Assembly (NCBI GenBank): GCA_965116015.1
Contig: OZ220477.1
Coordinates: forward strand, 1,364,001-1,428,000
DNA: 64,000 nt
Direction of reading: 5' to 3'
Origin: S5-327 sp965116015
GTDB lineage: Bacteria; Chloroflexota; Dehalococcoidia; Lucifugimonadales; Australimonadaceae
Both the position numbers and the translations under genes were made by a program. Below are positions 1-8,827 of this stretch, one piece after another (positions within the stretch are counted from its first letter, which is position 1; each line of letters starts with the position of its first letter). The notes beneath the pieces were generated by a model. It was not told the origin of the DNA and made no database searches. It was given only the letters and a program-made list of their open reading frames with translations.

Positions 1-595
1 GGGCAGGCCCGACGGGCGCACGTTGAAGGACGCGACGGAAGCTGCTCTGCGTCAGGTCGTCGGCCAGCGATCGGTTGACGATATCCTCACTATCGGCAAG
101 GAAGCCGTCCAGCAAGACACGCAAACGCTGCTGCAGGAGTTGATGGACGGGTACAACTCCGGCATCCAGATTCTGGAAGTCGCCTTGCAGGAGGTAACGC
201 CTCCGGATGCTGTGCGCGCTGCATTCGACGATGTTGTGGCGGCCCGGTCCGACCAGGAAACGCGCGTCAACCAAGCAAGCGCCTACGAGCAGGACCGCAT
301 TCCAAGAGCGCGAGGCGCGGCGCAGCAGACCATTCGGGCTGCGGAGGGCTTCAAAGAAGCGCGCATAGCCAGGGCTCGCGGAGAGGCTGCTGAGTTCCTG
401 GCCATCCTCGCCGAGTATGGCCAATCCAAAGATGTCACACGGACACGGCTCTACCTCGAGACGATGGAAGAGATACTTGGCGACGTGTCTATCTTTGTCG
501 TAGACCCGAAGACAGGCGGCGTACTGCCGCTCCTTCCTCTCACTGAGGGAGTGCTGCCGACCTCCCCCGCAGCGACGGCTGGAGGGAGCGAGTGA
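1..595 (+). CDS. hflK: HflK-like SPFH/band-7 membrane protease regulator, C-terminal part
   Basis: This is the C-terminal ~197 residues of a band-7/SPFH protein; the reading frame is open to the left window edge, so the start lies outside. Conserved text typical of HflK is visible: TLKDATEAALRQVVGQRSVD followed by DDILT, then a long charged helical stretch with repeated ARGEA-type motifs, and a C-terminal segment with LYLETMEEIL and FVVDP. In characterised bacteria HflK pairs with HflC to form a large membrane-anchored cage around the FtsH protease. The hflC gene follows with stop and start overlapping (TGATG), which supports a two-gene operon with coupled translation. The N-terminal membrane anchor is not in view. 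Confidence 0.9.
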   Translation, partial: GRPDGRTLKDATEAALRQVVGQRSVDDILTIGKEAVQQDTQTLLQELMDGYNSGIQILEVALQEVTPPDAVRAAFDDVVAARSDQETRVNQASAYEQDRIPRARGAAQQTIRAAEGFKEARIARARGEAAEFLAILAEYGQSKDVTRTRLYLETMEEILGDVSIFVVDPKTGGVLPLLPLTEGVLPTSPAATAGGSE

Positions 596-1536
596 TGCGC
601 TTCCTCCTTATTGGCATAGTTGTTCTCATTGTCGCGGCGGTCGTTCTCGTGCCGCAGGCGTTCTATACCGTGGACGAAACGCAGTACATCATCGTAACGC
701 GGTTCGGCGAGATTCAGTCAGAGCAGCGCGAACCGGGCTTGCACTTCAAGTTTCCGTTCATCGATGTCGCCAACGCGCTCGACAAGCGCTTGCTCCGAGT
801 GGATGTTCCTCCAGCAGGGTTCCCTGACATCCAGAGCCAGTTCCTTGAAATCGACGCTTACGTCCGTTATCGAATCATTGAGCCGCGGAGCTTCCGAGAG
901 GTGCTCACAAATGAGGTTACGGCGAGCGCACGAATCAGCCAGCTTGTCATCGCGGCCCTCCGGGAAGAGGTGGGGCAGCGGCAACGCGAAGAGATCATCG
1001 GCGGGCGGCCAATCTCGCTGCCTGACGGCACCCAGCGCGTCGACCCCATCCTAGAAGACAGCGTTGCAGCGCGCGAGCAAGTAACCCGCAACGTGCGCAG
1101 TATCGTCGACCAGCGCGCCCGGGAGCAGGCGTTCGGGGTCGAGATTGTTGATGTCCGCATCAAGAGGGCCGACTTCCCCGACTCCATCATTGAAACGGTT
1201 TTCACGCGTATGCGCTCCGAGCGCCAGATTCAGGCCAATGCCCTCCGCGCACAAGGCGAGGAAGAGTTCCGATCCAAGACCGCCGATGTCGACCGTCAAG
1301 TCGAAGTCATCGCCGGGCAAGCGGACGAGGCCGCGAACCGACTGCGCGGAGAGGGCGAGGCCGAGGCCATCCGCATCCTTGCAGAGGCGCTCGAACAGGA
1401 CCCGGAGTTCTTCTCCTTCCGCCGGAGCCTCCAGTCCTACCGCAAGATTCTTGGAGACAACACGACCTTGGTGATTCCAAGCGACTCCGACCTCTTCCGG
1501 TTCCTGCAATCTCCCGCGGGCGCCAAGGCCGAGTAA
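595..1536 (+). CDS. hflC: HflC, SPFH/band-7 partner of HflK
   Basis: A 313-residue protein beginning with one hydrophobic membrane anchor (about residues 2-22, rich in Leu, Ile, Val) followed by the SPFH core (AFYTVDETQYIIVTRFGE, then EPGLHFKFPF) and a helical C-terminal region (RSERQIQANALRAQGEEEF). The ATG at 595 overlaps the hflK stop; a GTG one codon earlier is an alternative. Length fits the family (about 290-330). Expected role: with HflK, a periplasm-facing complex that modulates FtsH-mediated turnover of membrane proteins. The order hflK-hflC is the usual one. Assignment as HflC rather than a generic stomatin rests on the pairing and the C-terminal EGEAEAIRILAEA region. Confidence 0.92.
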   Translation: MRFLLIGIVVLIVAAVVLVPQAFYTVDETQYIIVTRFGEIQSEQREPGLHFKFPFIDVANALDKRLLRVDVPPAGFPDIQSQFLEIDAYVRYRIIEPRSFREVLTNEVTASARISQLVIAALREEVGQRQREEIIGGRPISLPDGTQRVDPILEDSVAAREQVTRNVRSIVDQRAREQAFGVEIVDVRIKRADFPDSIIETVFTRMRSERQIQANALRAQGEEEFRSKTADVDRQVEVIAGQADEAANRLRGEGEAEAIRILAEALEQDPEFFSFRRSLQSYRKILGDNTTLVIPSDSDLFRFLQSPAGAKAE

Positions 1537-1555
1537 GGTTCCAGCTGCGGCCTGA

Positions 1556-1561
1556 TAGAAT
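1556..1561 (+). promoter_or_regulatory. -10 hexamer TAGAAT just before lepA, possible leaderless promoter
   Basis: TAGAAT matches the TATAAT consensus at five of six positions and ends 7 bases before the lepA GTG at 1569. If used, transcription would begin at or next to the start codon, giving a leaderless mRNA. No Shine-Dalgarno sequence is visible between 1540 and 1568, which agrees. No good -35 hexamer is seen at the expected spacing. Confidence 0.4.
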
Positions 1562-1568
1562 CCGGGGC

Positions 1569-3410
1569 GTGGACCCTTCCCGTATCCGCAACTTCTGCAT
1601 CATCGCCCATATCGATCACGGCAAGTCCACGCTTGCTGATCGTATGCTCGAAATCACCGGCGCCGTCTCTCCCCGCGAGATGCAGGATCAGCTGCTGGAC
1701 AGCATGGACCTCGAGCGCGAGCGCGGCATTACTATCAAGGCGCAAGCTGTCCGGATGGGGCTTCGCTACGACGGTGAAGAGTACGAACTTAACCTCATCG
1801 ATACGCCCGGCCACGTCGATTTCTCTTACGAGGTCTCTCGTTCGCTCGCGGCTTGCGAGGGCGCGCTGCTCGTAGTTGACGCGTCTCAAGGCATCCAGGC
1901 ACAGACCCTCGCGAACGTCTATCTCGCTCTCGAACACGACCTTGCCATCATCCCTGTTATCAACAAGATTGATCTGCCGGTCGCCGAACCGGAGCGGGTG
2001 ATCGAGGAGCTTGGCTCCGCATTCGGGTTCACTCAAGAAGAGATGTTGCGCGTCTCCGCCAAGGAGGGACAAGGCGTGCAAACGCTGCTCGAGTCCGTCG
2101 TCGAGCGCGTCCCCCCGCCGGCGGCGCATGCAGGCAGGCCACTGCGCGCCCTGGTGTTCGACTCCAAGTACGACTCCTACAAGGGAGTTATGGCTTACGT
2201 ACGTGTCGTCGACGGCGAGGTGAAGAGCGCAGACCGCGTGCGAATGATGGCGACCGACGCGGAGGCCGACCTGCTCGAGGTGGGAGTCTTCACGCCGTCG
2301 ATGGTCAAGGTAGCTAGCCTTGGGCCTGGCGAAGTGGGATACCTGGCAACCGGGCTGAAGAGCGTCGGCGAGTGCCGTGTGGGCGACACTATCACGCTCG
2401 CGCGTCATGGGGCTAGTGAGCCCCTCCCCGGCTACGGCGAGCAGAAGCCGATGGTGTTCGCTGGCCTCTATCCCTCTGATGGCAACGAGTATCACGATCT
2501 GCGCGAGGCGCTCGAACGGCTTCAGATGAACGATGCTGCCCTAGTGTATGAGCCGGAGAATTCAGCGGCGCTCGGCCCCGGGTTTCGATGCGGCTTCCTC
2601 GGCTTGTTGCATATGGAGATTGTGCAGGAGCGCCTCGAACGCGAGTACGGCATGGATCTTGTCATTACTGCGCCGAGCGTCGTCTACCGCGCAACGATGA
2701 ACGACGGCTCTGTGCGCGAGGTGTCCCGTCCGACTGACCTGCCCTCCGGAGGGGAATCGCAGTTCATCGAAGAGCCATGGCTCGAAATCTCGCTCCTAAC
2801 TCCCTCGCGTTTCATTGGGGCGATGATGGATCTCATCAACGCGAAGCGCGGCGAGTTCAAACGCACCGAGTACCTCGACGCCGCAACCGGATCCCCCACG
2901 GGGGTTGACTCGCCTCCTTCGTCCGACCCACGCGTAGTCGTCGAAGCGTATCTTCCTCTTGCTGAAGCTCTCGTCGATTTCTACGACCAGGTAAAGACGC
3001 GCAGCCGCGGCTACGCCTCGCTCGACTACTCGTTCAGCGAGTACCGCGCGGCTCCGCTCGTTCGTCTGGATGTTCTCGTCAACCACGTCCTAGTCGACGC
3101 GCTCTCGCTCATCACGCACCGCGACCGCGCATACCACCAAGGACGCGCGCTCGTGCAGCAGCTGCGCAAGCTCATACCGCGACAGCTGTTTGAGGTGCCC
3201 ATCCAAGCGGCTGTCGGCAGCAAGGTCATCGCTCGCGAGACCGTGTATGCGCTCCGCAAGAACGTTCTGGCGAAATGCTACGGGGGCGACGTAACGCGCA
3301 AGCGCAAGCTGCTCGAGAAACAGGCTGAGGGGAAGAAACGCATGAAGCGAGTAGGCCGCGTCGAGGTGCCCCAGGAGGCATTCCTCGCCGTCCTCAAGAT
3401 GGACCGCTAG
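1569..3410 (+). CDS. lepA: Elongation factor 4 (LepA), ribosome-associated GTPase
   Basis: 613 residues, the usual LepA size (about 600). The N-terminal GTPase domain shows the P-loop AHIDHGKSTL (residues ~12-21), DTPGHVDF (G3) and NKID (G4). Elongation-factor domains II and III follow, then the LepA-specific C-terminal domain, ending in the family signature KLLEKQAEGKKRMKRVG. LepA binds ribosomes and influences initiation and elongation under stress. The GTG start gives MDPSRIRNFCIIAHIDH, which matches the family N-terminus; there is no ribosome binding site, but a -10-like TAGAAT sits 7 bases upstream. It starts 32 bases after hflC. Confidence 0.97.
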   Translation: MDPSRIRNFCIIAHIDHGKSTLADRMLEITGAVSPREMQDQLLDSMDLERERGITIKAQAVRMGLRYDGEEYELNLIDTPGHVDFSYEVSRSLAACEGALLVVDASQGIQAQTLANVYLALEHDLAIIPVINKIDLPVAEPERVIEELGSAFGFTQEEMLRVSAKEGQGVQTLLESVVERVPPPAAHAGRPLRALVFDSKYDSYKGVMAYVRVVDGEVKSADRVRMMATDAEADLLEVGVFTPSMVKVASLGPGEVGYLATGLKSVGECRVGDTITLARHGASEPLPGYGEQKPMVFAGLYPSDGNEYHDLREALERLQMNDAALVYEPENSAALGPGFRCGFLGLLHMEIVQERLEREYGMDLVITAPSVVYRATMNDGSVREVSRPTDLPSGGESQFIEEPWLEISLLTPSRFIGAMMDLINAKRGEFKRTEYLDAATGSPTGVDSPPSSDPRVVVEAYLPLAEALVDFYDQVKTRSRGYASLDYSFSEYRAAPLVRLDVLVNHVLVDALSLITHRDRAYHQGRALVQQLRKLIPRQLFEVPIQAAVGSKVIARETVYALRKNVLAKCYGGDVTRKRKLLEKQAEGKKRMKRVGRVEVPQEAFLAVLKMDR

Positions 3411-3547
3411 GCCGACGACGACGCGCCATTGCACGCCATGGACTGCTGGAAGCTGAGAAGGAGGCGCCCCAGGAGCGCTACAATTCGCGTCGCGCCTGTT
3501 CCCCATCTCGTTCACGGCCACTTCTCTTGCTCCCATCGGAGGACGCA

Positions 3548-4831
3548 ATGCAAGCGATAGTCCGGCGGCCCAAACGCATCATCGGGGACATCACGCCTCC
3601 AGGCGACAAGTCGATTTCGCATCGCTCCGCGATCTTCAACTCTATCGCGCGCGGCCAGGCCCGCGTCGAGAACTATGGGACCGGAGCGGATCTCGCCTCT
3701 ACGCTGAGGGTTCTACGCGGCCTTGGCGCAGCGATTGAACGCTCCGAGGCGTCGCTCACTATCCAGGGCAGGAAGCTCACTGAGCCTGCTGACATCCTCA
3801 ATACCGGCAACAGCGGCACCACCACCCGTCTCATGGCGGGAGTTCTTGCCGGCCAGCCGTTCCTGTCAGTTATGACCGGCGACAAGTCGATTCGCTCTCG
3901 CCCGATGGGACGCATCGTCGAACCCTTGCGGCGAATGGGCGCTAAGGTCGACGGGCGCGCCGAAGGGATGCTCGCTCCCCTCTCCTTTCGCGGCGGGGAG
4001 CTCCTCGGCATCCGCTACCGTATGCCGGTGGCGTCAGCGCAGGTGAAGAGCGCGATCATGCTTGCCGCGCTTTTTGCAGACGGCGAAACCGTGATTGAGC
4101 AACCGGCGCTCTCGCGCGACCACACCGAGCTAATGTTCCGGGCGATGGGAATCGATGTTGTCGAAGATGGCCTGACGCTCACAGTCCAACCTGAGACTCT
4201 CAACGCAATCGACGTAACAGTCCCCGCGGACATCAGTTCCGCCGCCTACTGGCTTGTCGCCGCCGCTTGCCATCCGGACGCTGAGGTGCGCGTCCGAAAT
4301 GTAGGGGTAAACCCCACTCGCACTGGCGTTATTGACGCGCTCCGGATGATGGGCGCCGACGTGACGGTCGAGAACGAGCGAATCGAGGGGGGGGAACCCG
4401 CGGCAGATCTTGTGGCGCGTTCCAGCGAACTCCGTTCCGCCGAGATTGCCGGCGACCTCATACCAAGGCTCGTCGATGAGGCGCCCGTCATCGCGCTCGC
4501 CGCCTGCTTCGCCTCTGGCACAACAGTCATCCGGGATGCGGCTGAGCTCCGCGTCAAGGAGTCCGATCGTATCGCAGCCACGCGCGCCGAACTCGCGCGG
4601 ATGGGCGCCGACATCGAGGAAATGACCGACGGTCTCCGCATCACTGGCGGGCAACAACTCAGCGGCTCCACCCACAGAACCTACGCCGACCACCGGATCG
4701 CAATGACGATGGGGACGGCGGGGCTGCTGACTCCGGGCTTAACTACTATCCGCGCAGCGGAAGCGGCGGCCGTTTCCTATCCTACTTTCTGGCGAGACCT
4801 CGAATCCCTCGCTGGGCAGAGCGTCGCTTGA
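3548..4831 (+). CDS. aroA: 3-phosphoshikimate 1-carboxyvinyltransferase (EPSP synthase)
   Basis: 427 residues. Catalyses transfer of enolpyruvyl from PEP to shikimate-3-phosphate, the sixth step of the shikimate pathway to aromatic amino acids. Visible signatures are PPGDKSISHRSAIF near the N-terminus (PEP/S3P binding), LNTGNSGTTTRLMAG around residue 83, and RVKESDRIAATRAEL in the C-terminal half. The start chosen is ATG 3548, with GGAGG at 3538-3542; an in-frame upstream start at 3527 would add seven residues and lacks such a site. TACAAT at 3479-3484 may be a -10 element. The stop overlaps the gmk TTG, so the two genes are probably translationally coupled. Confidence 0.96.
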   Translation: MQAIVRRPKRIIGDITPPGDKSISHRSAIFNSIARGQARVENYGTGADLASTLRVLRGLGAAIERSEASLTIQGRKLTEPADILNTGNSGTTTRLMAGVLAGQPFLSVMTGDKSIRSRPMGRIVEPLRRMGAKVDGRAEGMLAPLSFRGGELLGIRYRMPVASAQVKSAIMLAALFADGETVIEQPALSRDHTELMFRAMGIDVVEDGLTLTVQPETLNAIDVTVPADISSAAYWLVAAACHPDAEVRVRNVGVNPTRTGVIDALRMMGADVTVENERIEGGEPAADLVARSSELRSAEIAGDLIPRLVDEAPVIALAACFASGTTVIRDAAELRVKESDRIAATRAELARMGADIEEMTDGLRITGGQQLSGSTHRTYADHRIAMTMGTAGLLTPGLTTIRAAEAAAVSYPTFWRDLESLAGQSVA

Positions 4832-5427
4832 CGAGCTCGAACCCGCTTCTCGTCGTCGTCTCCGGTCCCTCGGGGGTGGGGAAGGATGCGGTAATCGCCC
4901 GCCTACGCGAGGCGCGTCCCGATCTCTTCTTCGCTGTCACCGCCACGACTCGGCCGATGCGAGAGGGCGAGAGGGACGGCGTCGACTACATCTTTCTGAC
5001 GTTAGGGCAGTTCGAGGATCTCCTTCAACGGGGCGAGTTTCTCGAGCACGCGGAGGTGTACGGCAACCGCTACGGAGTGCCGAAAGAGCAAATCCGCCGA
5101 GCGCTCGCACAGGGTCGCGATGCTATCGTGAAGATCGATGTGCAAGGCGCAGCCACGATTCGCAGCATCGCTCCCGATGCTCTGCTACTGTTCATCGCGC
5201 CGCCGTCGATGGATGAACTGGAGCGTCGCCTCAGAGCTCGGAAGACCGAATCACCGGAGCAATTGCTTCTCCGCATTCGCACGGCTGAGCGTGAACTGGG
5301 CGCTGCAGGATTGTTCGATATCGTCATCGTAAACGGCACCGACGCGCTCGGTGAAACAGTACAATCTATCGCCAACGCGGTCGAAGAGCAACGCATCTGC
5401 GTGCCGCCCCGCACCGTCAACATATGA
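4828..5427 (+). CDS. gmk: Guanylate kinase
   Basis: 199 residues, the standard length. It phosphorylates GMP to GDP with ATP. The P-loop SGPSGVGKDAV is near the N-terminus (Asp instead of the more common Ser/Thr after GK), followed by the GMP-binding segment TTRPMREGERDGVDYIFLT and the region GEFLEHAEVYGNRYGVPK. The TTG start overlaps the aroA stop (TTGA). The C-terminus past about residue 190 (RICVPPRTVNI) is short and not conserved. Grouping with aroA suggests a housekeeping operon. Confidence 0.95.
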   Translation: MTSSNPLLVVVSGPSGVGKDAVIARLREARPDLFFAVTATTRPMREGERDGVDYIFLTLGQFEDLLQRGEFLEHAEVYGNRYGVPKEQIRRALAQGRDAIVKIDVQGAATIRSIAPDALLLFIAPPSMDELERRLRARKTESPEQLLLRIRTAERELGAAGLFDIVIVNGTDALGETVQSIANAVEEQRICVPPRTVNI

Positions 5428-5470
5428 TCGAGCGCGCCGGGCTCCGCCTGGCGGCGAGGAGGGCTGAATC

Positions 5471-5764
5471 ATGGGTGAGTGGAGTTTCGCGCCTGGGGTC
5501 ATCGTTACGTACATCATTGCGGTAGGCGGAGGAGTTTTGCTGGCCTATGTGATTCGCGCCTTCTCCGCTTCCAAAGCACCCAGAGTGTTCATCAGCCTCA
5601 TCAAGGATGACTATGGCCCCTGGCGCTGGCAGGCTCACCTGCGCAACGGCGAGCAAGAGGAGTTCGTGGCTAGCGGCAAGACGCAAGGCTACGGCTCCGC
5701 AGCCGAAGCCGTGGACGACGCGCGGCGAACGTTCGGGGCGCAGACCGTCTTCGAGGGTGACTAG
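5471..5764 (+). CDS. Small single-pass membrane protein with a YegP/DUF1508-like tail
   Basis: 97 residues with a clear GGAGG upstream of the ATG. Residues ~8-30 form one hydrophobic segment (VIVTYIIAVGGGVLLAYVI). The remaining ~60 residues (DDYGPWRWQAHLRNGEQEEF, then SGKTQGYGSAAEAVDDARR) resemble the short beta-beta-alpha unit of YegP/DUF1508 proteins, where a W-R-W strand is followed by a GY.S..A helix. That resemblance is by eye only. It starts 43 bases after gmk and may be cotranscribed. Function unknown. Confidence 0.7.
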   Translation: MGEWSFAPGVIVTYIIAVGGGVLLAYVIRAFSASKAPRVFISLIKDDYGPWRWQAHLRNGEQEEFVASGKTQGYGSAAEAVDDARRTFGAQTVFEGD

Positions 5765-5794
5765 GCCAGCCTCAGCCCCTAGCCTCGTCCGCCT

Positions 5795-6556
5795 TCAGGA
5801 AACCTCTTTGCCGCCGTTTACAGCGATCAGTTGTCCCGTGATGAAGTCGGCGTCATCGGAGAAGAGGAACACAACTGTGCCGGTCAGATCTGACGGCACA
5901 CCCCGCCGACCGAATGCGCGAGACGCCTCAGGCGTGGCATCGGCGCGGGCGAGCGCCGGATCTTGATCAGTTCCGCCTGGAGCGAGCGTGTTGACGCATA
6001 TGTTGAATTCGCCAAGCTCACGGCAGATCGCCCTGGTGAACGCCATCACCGCTCCCTTCGACGCAACGTAGTGGGGATTGCTATCGTTCACGTTGTTCGA
6101 GGCGCGCAGCATCGTGGTCGATCCTACATTCACGATTTTTCCGCTGCGCTGCTCCCGCATATAGGGAAACACGGCGCGCGTGCAAAGGAATGTCCCCCTA
6201 GCGTTGACGCCGAGCACTTTGTCCCACCACTCAGGGTCCACGTCCATCAGCGACGGGCCGGTGATGTTGCGCATCAGCCCTGCGTTGTTGAGCAGGCCGT
6301 CGATGCGGCCGAACTGGGCGAACGTTTGCCTCGCCATCTCCGTCGTATTCGCCACGCTCGTCACATCGACTGTGAGCGGCAGCGCCTCGCCGCCCTCGGC
6401 CTCGCAGAGCGCCGCCGTTTCTGAGCAATCAAGCACGTCGGCGATGGCGAGTTTCGCGCCCTCCTGCGCTAGCCGGACAGCGTAGGCCTGGCCAAGATGG
6501 CGCGCGGCGCCCGTAACAATGATGACTTTGCCGTTCAAACGCATAGCCAACCTCAT
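5795..6556 (-). CDS. Short-chain dehydrogenase/reductase (SDR), last gene of the lut operon
   Basis: 253 residues with all classical SDR marks: TGAARHLGQAYA (NAD(P)-binding glycine motif), NNAG around residue 90, catalytic Ser/Tyr/Lys in STTMLRASN...HYVASKGA, and the C-terminal FITGQLIAVNGG. The ATG overlaps the lutC stop by four bases (ATGA), so translation is coupled and the first Met is favoured over an internal one four codons later. Substrate is unknown. Its place after lutABC suggests it may feed a hydroxy-acid or alcohol oxidation route, which is an inference. Confidence 0.9.
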   Translation of the reverse strand: MRLAMRLNGKVIIVTGAARHLGQAYAVRLAQEGAKLAIADVLDCSETAALCEAEGGEALPLTVDVTSVANTTEMARQTFAQFGRIDGLLNNAGLMRNITGPSLMDVDPEWWDKVLGVNARGTFLCTRAVFPYMREQRSGKIVNVGSTTMLRASNNVNDSNPHYVASKGAVMAFTRAICRELGEFNICVNTLAPGGTDQDPALARADATPEASRAFGRRGVPSDLTGTVVFLFSDDADFITGQLIAVNGGKEVS

Positions 6557-7392
6557 TCGCGCCGCTCCTCGTCCACTTGAAGGGCCTTCCCGTGGCTTGG
6601 CGCTCTGTTGAAGATAACCATGTGCACCTCGCCCGGGCCGTGCACACCCACCGTGAGCGTTTGCTCGATGTCCGCCGTCCGGGAGGGGCCTGAGATGAAG
6701 TTGAAGTAGTTGGGGCCGTGAGTCCTGCTCTGCATTGTATTGAGGCGCATAATGGCGAAGAAGTCGTCCAGCGTTTCAACGATCTGCTCGGCCTCTACGA
6801 GCAGGGCCAGCACGGGCGGCGCGAGCGACGTGAGACGGGCGACTCCTTTGCGGGGAATGACCGCGCAGCTTGCCGTCTCGACTATGGCGTACGATACGCC
6901 AGTCACGCCCATATCGGCCTTGAACGCGAGGTCCTTGAGTTCGGCCCGACGAGATGTTCGCCGCACCGAACGAGTCAACGAGGCTAGCACGGTGGGCGAG
7001 ACGCCGATATCGCGCAGCGCGGCGTCGACATCGACGCGCGTGAACACGTCCTCAGCCGAACGGACGATTCGCTTGTATCCAGCATTGCGAGCTATCGCGG
7101 CGACAGCGGCGGCGGCCTCAGCGGAGCCATCGACGCACTGGACGTTCCAAGAGGCCGCCGCCGCTGCTTCGGCGAGCCTTCGGACGCTCTGTTCACGTCT
7201 CGCTTCATTCCTAGCGAGCGTCGTGCGCACTTTCTCCGCCTGGCGCGTGGAGTTGGCCCTGAGAGGCGGGTGGTCGGGGGGGTAGGCAATAGGTTTGCTG
7301 CGCCCCAGAGCATGGCGGACTCGCTGCAAGAACGCAGCCTTGTTGGAATGCTCAGGGGTTGGCACGCTAGCCTTGCCTGCTACTGCCGCCAT
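6553..7392 (-). CDS. lutC: LutC-like LUD-domain protein
   Basis: 279 residues from the ATG at 7392 (MAAVAGKASVPTPEHSNKAA). The open frame extends further upstream, but that part only overlaps lutB and has no family-like sequence. The LUD fold is recognisable from DMGVTGVSYAIVETASCAVI, then APPVLALLVEAEQIVETLDD and the C-terminal NFISGPSRTADIEQTLTVGV. LutABC are an iron-sulfur complex needed for L-lactate oxidation to pyruvate in Bacillus and others; LutC is the non-cluster subunit. It overlaps lutB by 26 bases and the following SDR by 4. Actual substrate here is not proven. Confidence 0.9.
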   Translation of the reverse strand: MAAVAGKASVPTPEHSNKAAFLQRVRHALGRSKPIAYPPDHPPLRANSTRQAEKVRTTLARNEARREQSVRRLAEAAAAASWNVQCVDGSAEAAAAVAAIARNAGYKRIVRSAEDVFTRVDVDAALRDIGVSPTVLASLTRSVRRTSRRAELKDLAFKADMGVTGVSYAIVETASCAVIPRKGVARLTSLAPPVLALLVEAEQIVETLDDFFAIMRLNTMQSRTHGPNYFNFISGPSRTADIEQTLTVGVHGPGEVHMVIFNRAPSHGKALQVDEERRE

Positions 7393-8827
7393 GCGCAAGC
7401 CGTTCGCGCCACAGACGCGCAAACGACTGCTCTGCCGGCGCTGGAAATTCCCGGCTTGCCGCCCACTGCGACACCATAGGCGCGGGAGCAATGCCGGCGA
7501 TCCTACCGCGGCGAGTGGCGAGACGACGCGCGAGCCTGCCCCATCGAGCTTTTCCTTCGAGCGCATTGCGGCTGCTCATTGCCGAACGCCACTGACCCAT
7601 GAGAAGCCGCTCTAGCCATGTTGCGCTGTTCTCGGCGGGACCGCCCTCGGCAACCTTCTGCCGCAAGTGAAGCAGCAGCTTGGGAATGTCGATCTTCACC
7701 GGACATACATCACGGCATGCGCCGCAGAGCGTCGACGCATACGGCAGATCGCGGGCGACCTTCATACTGGTCATCGGTGGGGTGACGATGGCGCCAATTG
7801 GGCCGGAGTAGACCCAGCCGTAGGCATGGCCGCCGATCTTCTGATAGACAGGACAGTGATTGAGGCAGGCGCCGCATCGAATGCAGCGCAACGCTTCTCG
7901 CAACGTTGCGTCGCGCAGCAGGTTCAGACGTCCGTTGTCGACCAGAACGAGGTGGAACTCCTCAGGGCCATCTTCATCGCTCTGGGCGCGCGGCCCACTG
8001 ACAAAGGTGTTGTAGCTGGTAATGCGCTGCCCTGTGGCTGACCGGGGCAGCAGTCGGAGGAAGAGAGCAAGGTCTTCGAGGGCTGGAACGACTTTCTCCA
8101 TTCCCGCAAGCACGACGTGGACGCGCGGCGCAGAAGTGGTCATGCGCCCGTTCCCTTCGTTGGTGACGATACAGACGGCGCCAGTCTCGGCGACGACGAA
8201 GTTGGCGCCGCTGATGCCCATATCGGCGGCGGCGAACTTCTCGCGCAGCGCGTCGCGGGCGTACTCGCACAGGCGCTTGATATCTTGCGTCGGGGCAGTC
8301 TTCAGCCATTCGTGAAAGAGTTCCGACACATCCTGTCGAGTCTTATGCATCGCGGGGGCGATGATGTGGAACGGAGTTTCGCCCGCAAGCTGAATGATGT
8401 ACTCGCCGAGGTCCGTCTCCACCGGCTCGATGCCGGCCTGTTCGAGAACACGGTTGACCCCCATCTCCTCGGACACCATCGACTTGCTCTTGATGACCGT
8501 CTTGACGCCATTGCGGCGCGCGATGTCGAGCACGATCTGGTTGGCCTGCTCAGCGTCGTCGGCGAAGTGGACGTAGCCGCCGTTGCGGCGAACGTTCTTG
8601 TCGACAAGATCGAGGTAGTAGTCGAGGTTCTCGATGACGGACTGCTTGATAGCGGCGGCGCGTCCGCGCATCGCATCCCAGATCTCGGCTCCGAAGTCTT
8701 GTTCTATCGTCAATGCGCGGGCGCCTATGAAGTGCCCCATCACATGGTCGAGGGCATGCTGCAGCTTATGGTCGTGGACGGCGCGCGCGGACGCTTGCTT
8801 GAAATCAGCAGACTTTACTTCAGCCAC
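7367..8827 (-). CDS. lutB: LutB-like iron-sulfur LUD-domain protein
   Basis: 486 residues, typical LutB size. The N-terminal two thirds is a LUD domain (GISGANFVVAETGAVCIVTN, then FVSGPRAQSDEDGPEEFHLV). The C-terminal third has ferredoxin-type clusters: CIRCGACLNHCPVYQKIGGH and CGACRDVCPVKIDIPKLL, ligands for two 4Fe-4S centres. It is expected to pass electrons from substrate oxidation in the LutABC complex. It overlaps lutA by 8 bases and lutC by 26. A long open frame on the opposite strand (8117-9094) is only a codon-bias shadow of this gene. Confidence 0.95.
   Translation of the reverse strand: MAEVKSADFKQASARAVHDHKLQHALDHVMGHFIGARALTIEQDFGAEIWDAMRGRAAAIKQSVIENLDYYLDLVDKNVRRNGGYVHFADDAEQANQIVLDIARRNGVKTVIKSKSMVSEEMGVNRVLEQAGIEPVETDLGEYIIQLAGETPFHIIAPAMHKTRQDVSELFHEWLKTAPTQDIKRLCEYARDALREKFAAADMGISGANFVVAETGAVCIVTNEGNGRMTTSAPRVHVVLAGMEKVVPALEDLALFLRLLPRSATGQRITSYNTFVSGPRAQSDEDGPEEFHLVLVDNGRLNLLRDATLREALRCIRCGACLNHCPVYQKIGGHAYGWVYSGPIGAIVTPPMTSMKVARDLPYASTLCGACRDVCPVKIDIPKLLLHLRQKVAEGGPAENSATWLERLLMGQWRSAMSSRNALEGKARWGRLARRLATRRGRIAGIAPAPMVSQWAASREFPAPAEQSFARLWRERLAHGGSSRQG

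Noticed and set aside
1437..2495. 352-codon open frame on the minus strand
   Set aside because: Antisense shadow of lepA.
4387..4394. G8 run in aroA as a possible phase switch
   Set aside because: Eight bases is short for slippage, the reading frame is intact, and aroA is an essential housekeeping gene.
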